Shown piece after piece: positions 16,399 through 26,238 of a stretch of 64,000 nucleotides of DNA. Origin of the DNA: Halobacillus sp. Nhm2S1. Lineage in GTDB: Bacteria; Bacillota; Bacilli; Bacillales; Halobacillaceae. The DNA is taken from positions 648,409-712,408 of the forward strand of contig NZ_JAIEZV010000003.1 of assembly GCF_019599545.1 (NCBI RefSeq), in the 5' to 3' direction. The first letter of the stretch is position 1; every line of letters begins with the position of its first letter. The notes beneath the pieces are model-generated. The model saw only the letters and a list, made by a program, of their open reading frames with translations, had not been told where the DNA came from and did not search any database. Both the position numbers and the translations under genes were made by a program.

Positions 16399-16987
16399 CA
16401 AGCTCTTGGACGGAGCGGTGATCGTTCATTAGTCCACTATACATTTCTACAAAGTGGTTGAGAGAAGCGTCTGTAATAAATGGATCTTTAAACTCATGTG
16501 GCATCATGAACGGAGCATTTAATAGTCCTTTCAATTGAAGCAGGCATAATTTTTCTTTAAAAGTGACATCAATATGGGAGTTTTTATCGAAAAGGATTTG
16601 AGTAAGTAAATGGTTCTCTTTCGCCAAGTAAGTGACGAGCATCTCTCGTGCAAACGTTGTGTTCAACGTAAGCTCCCTATTTAATAAACAAGATAGTTGA
16701 TAATTTGACTGTTTATAATGTAGAATTTTTTTCACTAATTGATTTAGACGATATTCGCCTTCTGAGGGTTCCTCGTTTTCCAGCATTTCAAGATAAGGCT
16801 CGAAATAGCTGACGGCGAGTGATTCAAAAAGGCCTTGTTTACTCTTAAAGTAGTAATGGATCAACGAGACATTAACATTAGCTGCCTTCGCGATATCTCG
16901 GACAGATGTTCCATTGAAACCTTGGCTGTAGAAAAGGCGGCAGGCTACATCTAACACTTTGTCACGCGTTACGTTTGGTCGGCTCAT
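16388..16987 (-). CDS. refZ: TetR-family regulator RefZ (cell division / chromosome capture)
   Basis: A 199-residue TetR-fold protein with an N-terminal HTH (RDKVLDVACRLFYSQGF, TSVRDIAKAANVNVSLIHYYF). The sequence and its place between hisJ and ytsP match B. subtilis RefZ (YttP). RefZ binds motifs flanking the chromosome origin and perturbs FtsZ rings during sporulation. The start follows GAGGGGG. The C-terminal part lacks an obvious small-ligand pocket that could be judged by eye. Assignment as RefZ rests on the HTH sequence and gene order; a role in sporulation here is inferred. Confidence 0.87.
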   Translation of the reverse strand: MSRPNVTRDKVLDVACRLFYSQGFNGTSVRDIAKAANVNVSLIHYYFKSKQGLFESLAVSYFEPYLEMLENEEPSEGEYRLNQLVKKILHYKQSNYQLSCLLNRELTLNTTFAREMLVTYLAKENHLLTQILFDKNSHIDVTFKEKLCLLQLKGLLNAPFMMPHEFKDPFITDASLNHFVEMYSGLMNDHRSVQELAKA

Positions 16988-17109
16988 TATTTTTCCCCCT
17001 CAGGAAAAGATTCTCTACATTTGTTGGATTTCCTGCTTGCAATCGTCCATCAAATACCGACAGAAAATTCTGTTCTTTGTCGAATATTATAAGCTTAGGA
17101 GGTATATTC

Positions 17110-17589
17110 ATGTTCCAATCCACTTCTTATACAGGTACAAAAAATGAAAAATACGATCTGGTCATCAAACAATTAAAAGCTCTCATCGAGGACGAGCCAG
17201 ATCAAATCGCAAACTTGTCCAATGCATCTTCCCTTCTCAACCAGTTCCTAGATGATGTCAATTGGGTCGGCTTCTACCTGTGGAAAGAGAGCCAGCTTGT
17301 TCTCGGTCCATTTCAAGGTCTTCCCGCTTGTGTCCGGATCCCATCTGGCAAAGGGGTTTGCGGTACAGCCGTAGCCGAAAAAAAAGTTCAGCGCATTGAA
17401 GATGTCCACGCGTTTCCTGGTCATATTGCTTGTGACGCTGCCAGCCAATCTGAAATTGTCGTACCTATTGTAAAAGATGATGAAATTTTCGGCGTCCTGG
17501 ATATCGACAGCCCTTCCAAAGGAAGATTTGATGAAGTGGACGAAGAGAAACTAGTTGAATTTGTCCAAACTTTACAAGAATACATTTAA
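17110..17589 (+). CDS. msrC: Free methionine-(R)-sulfoxide reductase (GAF domain, YtsP)
   Basis: A 159-residue single GAF domain. It matches free-methionine-R-sulfoxide reductases by DDVNWVGFYLW, GPFQGLPACVRIPSGKGVCGTA (two conserved cysteines) and FPGHIACDAASQSEIVVPI (the third cysteine). The family reduces free Met-R-sulfoxide using the thioredoxin system. The frame opens far upstream, but ATG at 17110 follows TTAGGAGGTAT and starts the conserved domain. It is convergent with dgcP and shares a bidirectional terminator. The B. subtilis name is ytsP. Confidence 0.92.
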   Translation: MFQSTSYTGTKNEKYDLVIKQLKALIEDEPDQIANLSNASSLLNQFLDDVNWVGFYLWKESQLVLGPFQGLPACVRIPSGKGVCGTAVAEKKVQRIEDVHAFPGHIACDAASQSEIVVPIVKDDEIFGVLDIDSPSKGRFDEVDEEKLVEFVQTLQEYI

Positions 17590-17635
17590 AAGAAAGCCGT
17601 TGGAGTGTTTTTTACTCCAGCGGCTTTCTTTTAGC
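17587..17635. terminator. Bidirectional terminator between msrC and dgcP
   Basis: A long stem, AAAGAAAGCCG.TGGAGT pairing with ACTCCA.CGGCTTTCTTT, has a T-rich loop. It lies directly after the msrC stop and reaches the dgcP stop. Confidence 0.88.
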
Positions 17636-19523
17636 CTTTCTCCTTAATTGGATGGGCGGTTACAATTCGGTTTCTTCCAGAACTTTTAGCTTTATACAAT
17701 GCTTGATCCGCTTGCTGGACAATTTGCTTTCGGTCCGGCCTGAGCCATTCTGACCTCCACGGAGCAATCCCGCATGAAACGGTTACAGCAGGAGAAGTTG
17801 ACAACGCAATCTTTTCTCGGATTATTTCTGTTAAATCATGGGCTTTTTCAGATGGAAGCACGGGAATATAGACAGCGAGTTCTTCTCCTCCCCACCGTGC
17901 GGATAGACCTTGATCACCAATCACGGTTTTGATGATGTCAGCCACTTGACAAATGACTTCATCACCCACCTGGTGGCCATAGGTGTCGTTGATGTTTTTA
18001 AAATTATCGATATCAAATAGAATCAAGCTGCCATTCTCATCATGCTTGACATGTTGTTCCACGCACCGATCTAAATGAACCCTGGAATGAAGTTTCGTTA
18101 GATAATCAGTGATGACCGCCTTCTCCAACTCTTCTCTCAGAATTGAATTTGCAAAAGCCAGCGTAGAGTGGGCAACCAGCGACTGTAGAAGCTTGAATGA
18201 CTCAAACGTAAAAAAATACGGGTCTTTATGGAGAACGATAGCCAGACCGCTGATATGTTCATGATCTTTCATTGGTACAGCCATCAGAGAACGATATTGC
18301 AGAACATGGTCGATCGGCTTCGCCTCCAAATCACTTATGAAAAGCGGCCCTTCTTGATGAGATATGGATTCCATTACATAATGCACAAGAGCGCTTGATT
18401 CGGAAGAAGTAAAGTATTCCGTACTCCCCTCAAGAACGTTATGACTTGAAAGCTCTTCATACGTCACAAAACCTACTTCATCTGCATGAAAAGACTGTTG
18501 AATTTTATAAGCCATATAACGAATCTTTTCAGTTAAACGCATATTGGAATTAAGCTTTTGTGAGGTGGAGTTAATTAATTGCAGGTCACTGTTTAACTTT
18601 CTTGATTGTTGATAAAGTTGGGCATTTTCAAGAGCCTTCCCTGCTGTATTTGCTATGAAAATAAAAAATTCAACATCTTTTTTAGGAAAGTACAAATAAT
18701 CCGGGGTCACTACTTTTAACACACCGTATATGCCTTGTTTCCCTTTAAGCGGAGCATACAGAATGGAACGCTTTTCACCCAAATGATCTTCTATTTGTAC
18801 TTCACCTGTTAAATAAGCCTGGGTACTTGCGCTTGACTCAAGGTCCATGTCGTAGGTGAGCTCGCGGACAGGCAGATCATTATCTTTCGTATAATCATTC
18901 GACAACAGCAAATAGTATTGAAAATCGGGATAGGTTTTTCTTAAGGTTTCAATGATTTCTATTAAGACTCCATCTGTATCGATCGAAGAATGAAAGTGAG
19001 AAGTTACTTTATATAACAACTCGTATTTTTTCTCTTCTTCCATGGACATATAAAAGCCTTCGATCTTTTTTATGCATTTCGTAACCTCTAAACCGATGGC
19101 ACCCAGGAACCCATCCTCTATCTGCACCGAAGACGCCCCTTTCAAAACTAGATACCCAAAAACGGTACCCTCAGAGTACAGGGACGTTATTCTTAACGAG
19201 GAACCGACTGATTTTGCATCAATGAGCTGGTGCACGTCAGGTTCACTTGTCTTTTGGTTATGTAAATCATCCAAAGAAAAGTGAATTCTCAATGATTCTT
19301 CAGCAGCTCCCCCCTTTGAATAAAGTTGAAAGCGCCCTTTCCATTCATCCAGTAAATAAATGGCACAAACAGAAGAATGTGAAAAGCTTTTTATTTCATC
19401 AGTCAGGTTGACAACAAACTGTTCGAACGTATAGGGTGATTCTGAAGTCATAAATTCGAACAAAAGACTTTGTAGTTTTTCCAGTCTCTTTTTTATGAGG
19501 GATTGGACAATCATTCGACTCAC
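17631..19523 (-). CDS. dgcP: Diguanylate cyclase with GAF domains (DgcP-like)
   Basis: A 630-residue soluble protein with at least two GAF-like sensor regions (about residues 30-160 and 180-480) and a C-terminal GGDEF domain. The catalytic signature is RWGGEELAVYIP (about residues 542-553), preceded by LFDIDNFKNINDTYGHQVGDEV. GGEEL is a mild variant of GGEEF, and no RxxD inhibitory site is obvious. The product is expected to make c-di-GMP from two GTP. Position and domain order match B. subtilis DgcP (YtrP). No membrane segment is visible. A c-di-GMP phosphodiesterase gene lies at 52.7 kb. Confidence 0.9.
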   Translation of the reverse strand: MSRMIVQSLIKKRLEKLQSLLFEFMTSESPYTFEQFVVNLTDEIKSFSHSSVCAIYLLDEWKGRFQLYSKGGAAEESLRIHFSLDDLHNQKTSEPDVHQLIDAKSVGSSLRITSLYSEGTVFGYLVLKGASSVQIEDGFLGAIGLEVTKCIKKIEGFYMSMEEEKKYELLYKVTSHFHSSIDTDGVLIEIIETLRKTYPDFQYYLLLSNDYTKDNDLPVRELTYDMDLESSASTQAYLTGEVQIEDHLGEKRSILYAPLKGKQGIYGVLKVVTPDYLYFPKKDVEFFIFIANTAGKALENAQLYQQSRKLNSDLQLINSTSQKLNSNMRLTEKIRYMAYKIQQSFHADEVGFVTYEELSSHNVLEGSTEYFTSSESSALVHYVMESISHQEGPLFISDLEAKPIDHVLQYRSLMAVPMKDHEHISGLAIVLHKDPYFFTFESFKLLQSLVAHSTLAFANSILREELEKAVITDYLTKLHSRVHLDRCVEQHVKHDENGSLILFDIDNFKNINDTYGHQVGDEVICQVADIIKTVIGDQGLSARWGGEELAVYIPVLPSEKAHDLTEIIREKIALSTSPAVTVSCGIAPWRSEWLRPDRKQIVQQADQALYKAKSSGRNRIVTAHPIKEKG

Positions 19524-19699
19524 CTATCTTCCCTAACAAACAATTTGAGTATATTGTACCATTACTTTAATCACAAAAACGACCATTAATATGTAAATAT
19601 ATATCTTTATTAACTGTTCACTATTATATCATTCTATTGCTGTTTAGTTATTCATTGTCCTCTCACCATTGCTTTTCCCATTTTTCATTCCATCCCCCC

Positions 19700-19728
19700 T
19701 TGACTTCTATCCCTAATAGGATTACAAT
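19700..19728 (+). promoter_or_regulatory. Sigma-A promoter of rpsD
   Basis: TTGACT (19700-19705), 17 bases and TACAAT (19723-19728) give a near-consensus promoter. Transcription should begin near 19735, leaving a leader of about 180 bases. The stretch 19524-19699 upstream holds nothing I can support. Confidence 0.8.
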
Positions 19729-19734
19729 GTTCGT

Positions 19735-19914
19735 TGTGTAAAATAAATGGCAGCCTATGTGAACCACCATTGTCATCATTTTGTTCCTCGCTATGAGGTG
19801 CATCGTGTAACTCTCTGCTGCTGGGGCGAAGGTGCATGAAAACATAATGAGCAATGATCGAAGGGACACACTGTTTTTATTTTATGCAAAATAAAATAAA
19901 AAGGAGGAAATTTC
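19735..19914 (+). promoter_or_regulatory. Long rpsD leader, likely S4 autoregulatory region
   Basis: About 180 bases of untranslated leader lie between the promoter and the ribosome site. It contains a small hairpin CCTC-(5)-GAGG (19786-19798) and two near-identical AGGTGCAT segments (about 19796 and 19830). In B. subtilis the rpsD leader is a known target of repression by ribosomal protein S4. The same role is inferred here from position and length; I could not verify the fold. Confidence 0.5.
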
Positions 19915-19915
19915 T

Positions 19916-20518
19916 ATGGCACGTTATACAGGTCCAACCTGGAAAAAATCACGTCGTTATGGTATTTCTTTAAGCGGAACTGGTAAGGAGCTTGAAAAGC
20001 GCCCTTACGCTCCTGGACAACACGGTCCAAACCAACGTAAAAAACTATCCGAATTCGGTCTTCAACTACAAGAGAAGCAGAAGCTTCGTTTCATGTACGG
20101 CTTGACTGAGCGTCAATTCCGTCGCTTGTTTGAAGAAGCGGGTAACATGAAAGGAATCCACGGTGAAAACTTCATGATGCTTCTTGAATCCCGTTTGGAT
20201 AACCTTGTTTACCGTCTAGGTCTAGCTCGCACGCGCAACCAAGCTCGTCAGCTAGTTACTCACGGTCACGTTACTGTTGATGGTGGTCGCGTTGATATCC
20301 CATCTTACCGCGTAGCTCCTGGTCAAGTGATCAGCCTTCGCGAAAAATCTCAAAAGCTTAACGTCGTAGAAGAAGCGATCGAAGTAAATAACTTCGTACC
20401 AGAATATCTTACTTTCGACGAAGACAAGCGTGAAGGAACGTACACTCGTTTCCCTGAGCGTTCTGAGCTTCCTTCTGAAATCAACGAAGCTCTTATCGTT
20501 GAATTCTACTCTCGTTAA
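19916..20518 (+). CDS. rpsD: 30S ribosomal protein S4
   Basis: A 200-residue uS4 protein, which binds 16S rRNA early in small-subunit assembly. It shows the N-terminal [16 protein letters not shown], the central [11 protein letters not shown], and the S4 RNA-binding domain ([33 protein letters not shown]). ATG follows AAGGAGG at optimal spacing. It is monocistronic with its own promoter, long leader and terminator, as in B. subtilis, where rpsD stands apart from the main ribosomal cluster. Codon use looks strongly biased, as expected for a highly expressed gene. Confidence 0.99.
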   Translation: MARYTGPTWKKSRRYGISLSGTGKELEKRPYAPGQHGPNQRKKLSEFGLQLQEKQKLRFMYGLTERQFRRLFEEAGNMKGIHGENFMMLLESRLDNLVYRLGLARTRNQARQLVTHGHVTVDGGRVDIPSYRVAPGQVISLREKSQKLNVVEEAIEVNNFVPEYLTFDEDKREGTYTRFPERSELPSEINEALIVEFYSR

Positions 20519-20540
20519 TTTCTGCTTTTGCAGATTCACG

Positions 20541-20589
20541 ACAAAAGCGCCTATGGAATGTTATTTACATTTCATAGGCGCTTTTTTTA
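20541..20589 (+). terminator. Terminator after rpsD
   Basis: AGCGCCTATG.AATG-(7)-CATT.CATAGGCGCT is followed by TTTTTTAT. Confidence 0.93.
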
Positions 20590-20642
20590 TCAAAACTATT
20601 GTGCAGAAAAGGAAGTAGTCTCCCTCTGCTTTAATTAAACAA

Positions 20643-20672
20643 AGAGGCAGACCACAATGGTCTGCCTCTCCA
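20643..20672 (-). terminator. Terminator after tyrS
   Basis: AGAGGCAGACCA pairs with TGGTCTGCCTCT around a 3-base loop and is followed on the minus strand by TTGTTTAATT. It lies directly after the tyrS stop. Confidence 0.88.
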
Positions 20673-20676
20673 CTTG

Positions 20677-21981
<1,305 letters not shown>

Positions 21982-22007
21982 CTAAGGTCTAAGAGATGAA
22001 TTTTCTG

Positions 22008-22250
22008 AAAACAAAAAAGACCTCATCCCCTTGTATAAAGGGACGAGGTCTCGCGGTACCACCCTTGTTGCACATACGTATCATGTGCCACTCCGATCGA
22101 TAACGGCATTTCACCGTCTTCTGATTCATACCAGAAGAATGCTCCAGGTCGTAATTCAAAAACAACTATATACCGGCTCTCACCCACCGCCGGCTCTCTG
22201 AAACAGGGAATTGTTTTTTACTCCAGTCCTTCAACGCACATATATTCATC
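22008..22250 (-). promoter_or_regulatory. Tyrosine T-box riboswitch upstream of tyrS
   Basis: The minus strand carries the T-box AAGGGTGGTACCGCG (22065-22051). It is followed by a GC-rich terminator, GACCTCGTCCC pairing with GGGATGAGGTC and ending TTTTTT (22050-22010). The specifier triplet TAC (tyrosine) is at 22153-22151 in GAATTACGACCTGG. The tRNA-end contact reads TGGT, which suits the A discriminator of tRNA-Tyr. Uncharged tRNA-Tyr is expected to bind and prevent termination, raising tyrS expression. Confidence 0.95.
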
Positions 22251-22258
22251 TACGTATA

Positions 22259-22287
22259 TATTTATCACAACACAATCCAAAAAGCAA
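22259..22287 (-). promoter_or_regulatory. Promoter of tyrS (upstream of the T-box)
   Basis: The minus strand has TTGCTT (22287-22282), 17 bases and TAAATA (22264-22259). The predicted start near 22252 agrees with the 5' edge of the T-box leader. Confidence 0.6.
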
Positions 22288-22326
22288 TAAACCACGGGTA
22301 GAATTATATGCTATCTCCCCTTGGTG

Positions 22327-22335
22327 TGTTATAAT
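22327..22335 (+). promoter_or_regulatory. Extended -10 promoter of the PBP gene
   Basis: TGT-TATAAT is a perfect extended -10 element about 28 bp upstream of the PBP start. No -35 is evident. It is divergent from the tyrS promoter, about 45 bp away. Confidence 0.6.
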
Positions 22336-22363
22336 ATTGGTGGATTTTTTAGGAGGTATTATC

Positions 22364-25300
22364 ATGTCTAATAAACCGGAAAACGAGCGAAAAAAGCTGG
22401 ATTTACGCTCTTTATGGAAGAGTGGGACCATCCAGAAAAATGGCCGGATCACCTATGATGTCGTATGGAACGTCATCTTATTTTTTATCATCATCGGTGT
22501 TATCGGGTTATTTTTCGCAGGTGGTGTAGGCGCCGGCTATTTTGCTTCTCTTGTTAAAGATGAAGAGGTTAGAAGCGAAGAGCAAATGAAAGAAACGATT
22601 TATAACTATTCAGAGACCTCGACCATGTTTTTCAATGATGAAAAAACTGAGATTGGTGACGTCAGGTCAGATCTCTATCGTGAGGAAGTCCAACTGGATC
22701 AGGTCAGTGAAGATTTGAGAAATGCTGTAATTGCGACAGAGGATGAATACTTCGGGGAACACAAAGGTGTGGTTCCAAAAGCAGTTATGCGAGCTGTCGT
22801 TCAAGAAGTAACCAACTCCTCCGTAAAAACAGGTGGCAGTACATTGACCCAGCAGCTGGTCAAAAATCAGATTCTAACGAACGAAGTATCGTTTGAACGG
22901 AAAGCCAAGGAAATGCTGCTAGCATTGAGAATTGAGCGGTTCCTTGATAAAGATGAGATTTTGGAAGCCTACTTAAACATTGTACCTTTCGGTCGAAATG
23001 CGAATGGACAAAATGTAGCAGGGGTACAAACAGCCGCCCAAGGTATTTTTGGTGTAGATGCCAAAGACTTAACATTGGCTCAATCCGCTTATATTGCAGG
23101 CTTACCTCAATCTCCGTTCGGCTATACTCCTTTTTATAATGACGGAACGATAAAAGAACCAGAAAACCTGGAAGCGGGAATCGACCGGATGCACGAAGTT
23201 CTGGAACGTATGCACGAGGCTGGGTACATCACCCAGGCAGAGTATGATGAAGCAATGAAGTTCCAGATCAATGAAGAAACACTAACCGAGCCAAAAGCTA
23301 CTGCTCTTGGTACTTACCCTGCCATTAACCAGGAAGTCCAAGGCAGAGCGAAAGAGCGAATTAAAGAGCATTTAATGAAGGAAAACGGTCATACCGAAGA
23401 AGACCTTGCTGAGGATGATGAGCTATCGGAGGAATATAACACCATGGCCGAGCGAGAACTTTCTTCCGGCGGTTACCAGATTCATACGACACTAGATAAA
23501 GAAGTCTATGACGCTATGCAGAAAGTGAGAGATTCCTATACGGAAGGGAATTGGCCATGGGGTAAAGAAACAGCCTTAAACAGTGAAGGCGAAGAAATAA
23601 AAGTTGACTCTCCTCTGCAGCTGGGAAGTGTGATAATTGAAAACTCGACAGGAAAGATCTACGGTTTCATCGGTGGATACGATTTTGGAGAAGAAAATCT
23701 GAACCACGCAACCCAAGCTCGTCGTTCGAATGGAAGTACCATGAAGCCTTTACTCGTCTATGGTCCTAGCTTCGATATGGGGGCTGCTCAACCCGGCTCA
23801 GTCATTGCAGACGTACCTTATTATTACAACGGGGGTAAGGAAGTTCGTAACTTTTCCAGGAACCATAAAGGATTTGTTTCAGCACGCTATGCTCTCGCTC
23901 AATCTTATAACGTACCAGCAGTGAAACAGTATCACCAGATTCAATCTCAAAAGCCCGTGCAAAACTACTTGGTCAAAATGGGAATGGGAGAGAATTTGGT
24001 TAAAGCCGACTATACCAACGAATCGATGGCACTTGGCGGTCTAACGTACGGAATTACTGTCGAAAACAACGTAAACGCTTATGCTACCTTCGGAAACATG
24101 GGTAAATTCGTGGATGCGTATATGATTGAAAAAATCGAAACAAAAGATGGAGAAACCATCTACGAACATGAAGTGGAAGAAACAGAAGTATATAGCCCAC
24201 AGGCGGCTTACCTGACGATCGATGTCATGCGTGATGTATTGGAATATGGAACAGGTTCCAGGGTTCGCGGTATGCTGTATAATCGAGGCGTGGACTGGGC
24301 CGGAAAAACCGGAACATCACAATCAACCCGAGACTCCTGGTTTGTGGCGACAAACCCTAATGTTACGGTTGGCATGTGGACAGGTTTTGCTGAAGGAAAC
24401 ATGCAGCACTTGAACTACAACCGGCGTACACAGGGCTTATGGGCGGATGTTGTCAATGCCGTTTCTGAACTCCGACCAGAATTGATGGTTCCAAAGAACG
24501 ACTTTCAAAGCCCAGGTGGTTTGGTGACACGGTCTTATTGTGCAACATCAGGATTACTGGCATCGGATCTATGTTCTTCTGTAGGTCTTGTGGAAAGCGA
24601 TCTGTACGATGCCGACTATGCACCAACAGAAGTAGATGACAGCTTGATCAGCGGTGATTTTGTACGTGTCAAAGATCAACTGGTTGTAGCAGGTCCAAAC
24701 ACACCTGGTGAATTTATTATTGATGGTGGCGGAGTTACACTCAGCCCTGAATTCTTAGAAGAAAATGGATATACAAGTTCTGAAGTATTAAAAGAACTCT
24801 TACCGAATTCAGGCGCATGGTCTAAAGTGGCTCTCCCTTCTACAGAAAGTATCGGATCCACGGCTTCTTCTATCGAAAACGATGGAAAGGCACCGGCTGC
24901 ACCAAGTTCCGTAAGTGCTAGTGGATCGGCTATTTCCTGGACACCATCCTCCAGTAGCGATGTTGTAGGATACCGCGTTTATCGCGCTTCTACTCCGGGT
25001 GGCTCCTTCTCGTTTATTGGAAATACGACAGACAATTCCCTCGGCTTCTCAGGAGGAAGCGGAATTTATGCTGTAAGAGCCGTCGATTACTTCGGTCAAT
25101 CTTCAGGATTATCCGGAACGACGACCGTAGGGAATCCTGGCGCACCAGAACCGTCGGATGATGAAGAAACCTCTTCCGACAATTCTGAAGGCAATTCTGA
25201 TTCAGGAAATGACTCTTCCGATAATGGGAATGGGAACTCTAATGATTCAGACGAAAATGACTCTGGTGAGAATGAATCTGATGATGGAAGTTCAGATGGG

Positions 25301-25453
25301 GATGACGAATCAGAGAACAATGATTCCGGAGACAGCGAAACCGGAGGCGACGACTCTGGAGGGGATTCTGACGGAGAAAGCTCTGGAGATGGTTCAGGTA
25401 ATGATTCAGGTAATGATTCAGGAGAAAGTGATTCTGAAGCAGACTCTCAATAA
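22364..25453 (+). CDS. Class A penicillin-binding protein (PBP1A type) with acidic Ser/Asp tail
   Basis: A 1029-residue bifunctional cell-wall synthase. One membrane helix (about residues 35-60) precedes a GT51 glycosyltransferase domain with EDEYFGEHKG and GGSTLTQQLVKNQ. The transpeptidase domain has the active serine in STMK (Ser458, Lys461), SYN at 514-516 and KTGTS from Lys648. After it comes a fibronectin-type-III-like domain (about 850-925). The last ~100 residues are almost purely Ser, Asp, Glu, Asn and Gly. ATG at 22364 follows TAGGAGG; the longer upstream frame runs through tyrS leader DNA. The gene occupies the place of acsA in B. subtilis. The acidic tail probably lies outside the membrane, within the wall. 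Confidence 0.95.
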   Translation: MSNKPENERKKLDLRSLWKSGTIQKNGRITYDVVWNVILFFIIIGVIGLFFAGGVGAGYFASLVKDEEVRSEEQMKETIYNYSETSTMFFNDEKTEIGDVRSDLYREEVQLDQVSEDLRNAVIATEDEYFGEHKGVVPKAVMRAVVQEVTNSSVKTGGSTLTQQLVKNQILTNEVSFERKAKEMLLALRIERFLDKDEILEAYLNIVPFGRNANGQNVAGVQTAAQGIFGVDAKDLTLAQSAYIAGLPQSPFGYTPFYNDGTIKEPENLEAGIDRMHEVLERMHEAGYITQAEYDEAMKFQINEETLTEPKATALGTYPAINQEVQGRAKERIKEHLMKENGHTEEDLAEDDELSEEYNTMAERELSSGGYQIHTTLDKEVYDAMQKVRDSYTEGNWPWGKETALNSEGEEIKVDSPLQLGSVIIENSTGKIYGFIGGYDFGEENLNHATQARRSNGSTMKPLLVYGPSFDMGAAQPGSVIADVPYYYNGGKEVRNFSRNHKGFVSARYALAQSYNVPAVKQYHQIQSQKPVQNYLVKMGMGENLVKADYTNESMALGGLTYGITVENNVNAYATFGNMGKFVDAYMIEKIETKDGETIYEHEVEETEVYSPQAAYLTIDVMRDVLEYGTGSRVRGMLYNRGVDWAGKTGTSQSTRDSWFVATNPNVTVGMWTGFAEGNMQHLNYNRRTQGLWADVVNAVSELRPELMVPKNDFQSPGGLVTRSYCATSGLLASDLCSSVGLVESDLYDADYAPTEVDDSLISGDFVRVKDQLVVAGPNTPGEFIIDGGGVTLSPEFLEENGYTSSEVLKELLPNSGAWSKVALPSTESIGSTASSIENDGKAPAAPSSVSASGSAISWTPSSSSDVVGYRVYRASTPGGSFSFIGNTTDNSLGFSGGSGIYAVRAVDYFGQSSGLSGTTTVGNPGAPEPSDDEETSSDNSEGNSDSGNDSSDNGNGNSNDSDENDSGENESDDGSSDGDDESENNDSGDSETGGDDSGGDSDGESSGDGSGNDSGNDSGESDSEADSQ

Positions 25454-25468
25454 AATTGAACATTAAAG

Positions 25469-25503
25469 GAAAAATCCGATCGGCTTGCCGGTCGGATTTT
25501 TGT
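25469..25503 (+). terminator. Terminator after the PBP gene
   Basis: AAAATCCGATCGGC-TT-GCCGGTCGGATTTT runs into T residues. Confidence 0.9.
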
Positions 25504-25589
25504 ATTCATCATGAAAAACAAGCAGGGTTTCATGTATAATGGAGGAAATTAGTAAAATAATCTATCAATCTATGACAGGTGGTGGCTGA

Positions 25590-26234
25590 ATGAATCATGA
25601 AAAGACGTATTATTACGAGGCATTTGACACAGAACATGGACCTGTCATCGTAGAAGGTCCATTGCCCGCTAAAGATCTTGAGAAGTACACATTCAATGAA
25701 GGTTTGACTGCCTTCCGTCCTTCAGAAAAACAATTCGAGGCCATTAAAGGAATTGCAGACTTTGAAGAAGGACGCATTATTATTGCAAGGCACAACGAAG
25801 AAATCATCGGGTATGTAACTTATCTCCACCCAGACCCTCTAGAACGTTGGTCAGAAGGAAACATGGAGGACCTCATAGAGCTCGGAGCGATTGAAGTCAT
25901 ACCCAAGTTTCGTGGCTATCGGATTGGTTCTCGACTATTGAAAGTCTCTATGATGGATGAGTACATGGAAAACTACATCATCATTTCAACCGAATATTAT
26001 TGGCACTGGGATTTGAAAGGAACGGGACTGAACATTTGGGATTACCGAAAAGTCATGGAAAAAATGATGGCAGCAGGTGGACTTACCCCCTCTCCTACCG
26101 ATGATCCAGAAATCATTTCCCACCCTGCAAACTGCTTGATGGTGAAAATAGGACGCCATGTTTCCGAGTCTTCTGTTGAACAATTTGATAAATTAAGGTT
26201 TTTAACAAGACACCAATACCGAATGAGGAGGTAG
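25590..26234 (+). CDS. acuA: Acetyltransferase AcuA (acetyl-CoA synthetase control)
   Basis: A 214-residue GNAT-fold protein. The acetyl-CoA-binding part is visible as ELGAIEVIPKFRGYRIGSRLLK. AcuA in B. subtilis acetylates and inactivates acetyl-CoA synthetase AcsA. It is the first gene of the acuABC operon: acuB starts 4 bases later and acuC overlaps acuB. A TATAAT lies about 50 bp upstream. acsA itself, adjacent in B. subtilis, is not in the window. Confidence 0.95.
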   Translation: MNHEKTYYYEAFDTEHGPVIVEGPLPAKDLEKYTFNEGLTAFRPSEKQFEAIKGIADFEEGRIIIARHNEEIIGYVTYLHPDPLERWSEGNMEDLIELGAIEVIPKFRGYRIGSRLLKVSMMDEYMENYIIISTEYYWHWDLKGTGLNIWDYRKVMEKMMAAGGLTPSPTDDPEIISHPANCLMVKIGRHVSESSVEQFDKLRFLTRHQYRMRR

Positions 26235-26238
26235 TCAT

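Noticed and set aside
22211..22363. N-terminal extension of the PBP frame
   Set aside because: This part lies in the tyrS T-box leader and promoter region; ATG at 22364 has a perfect ribosome site.
25096..25463. Alternative-frame ORFs over the PBP tail
   Set aside because: Low-complexity DNA coding for the Ser/Asp tail opens frames in several directions; the PBP frame explains the sequence.
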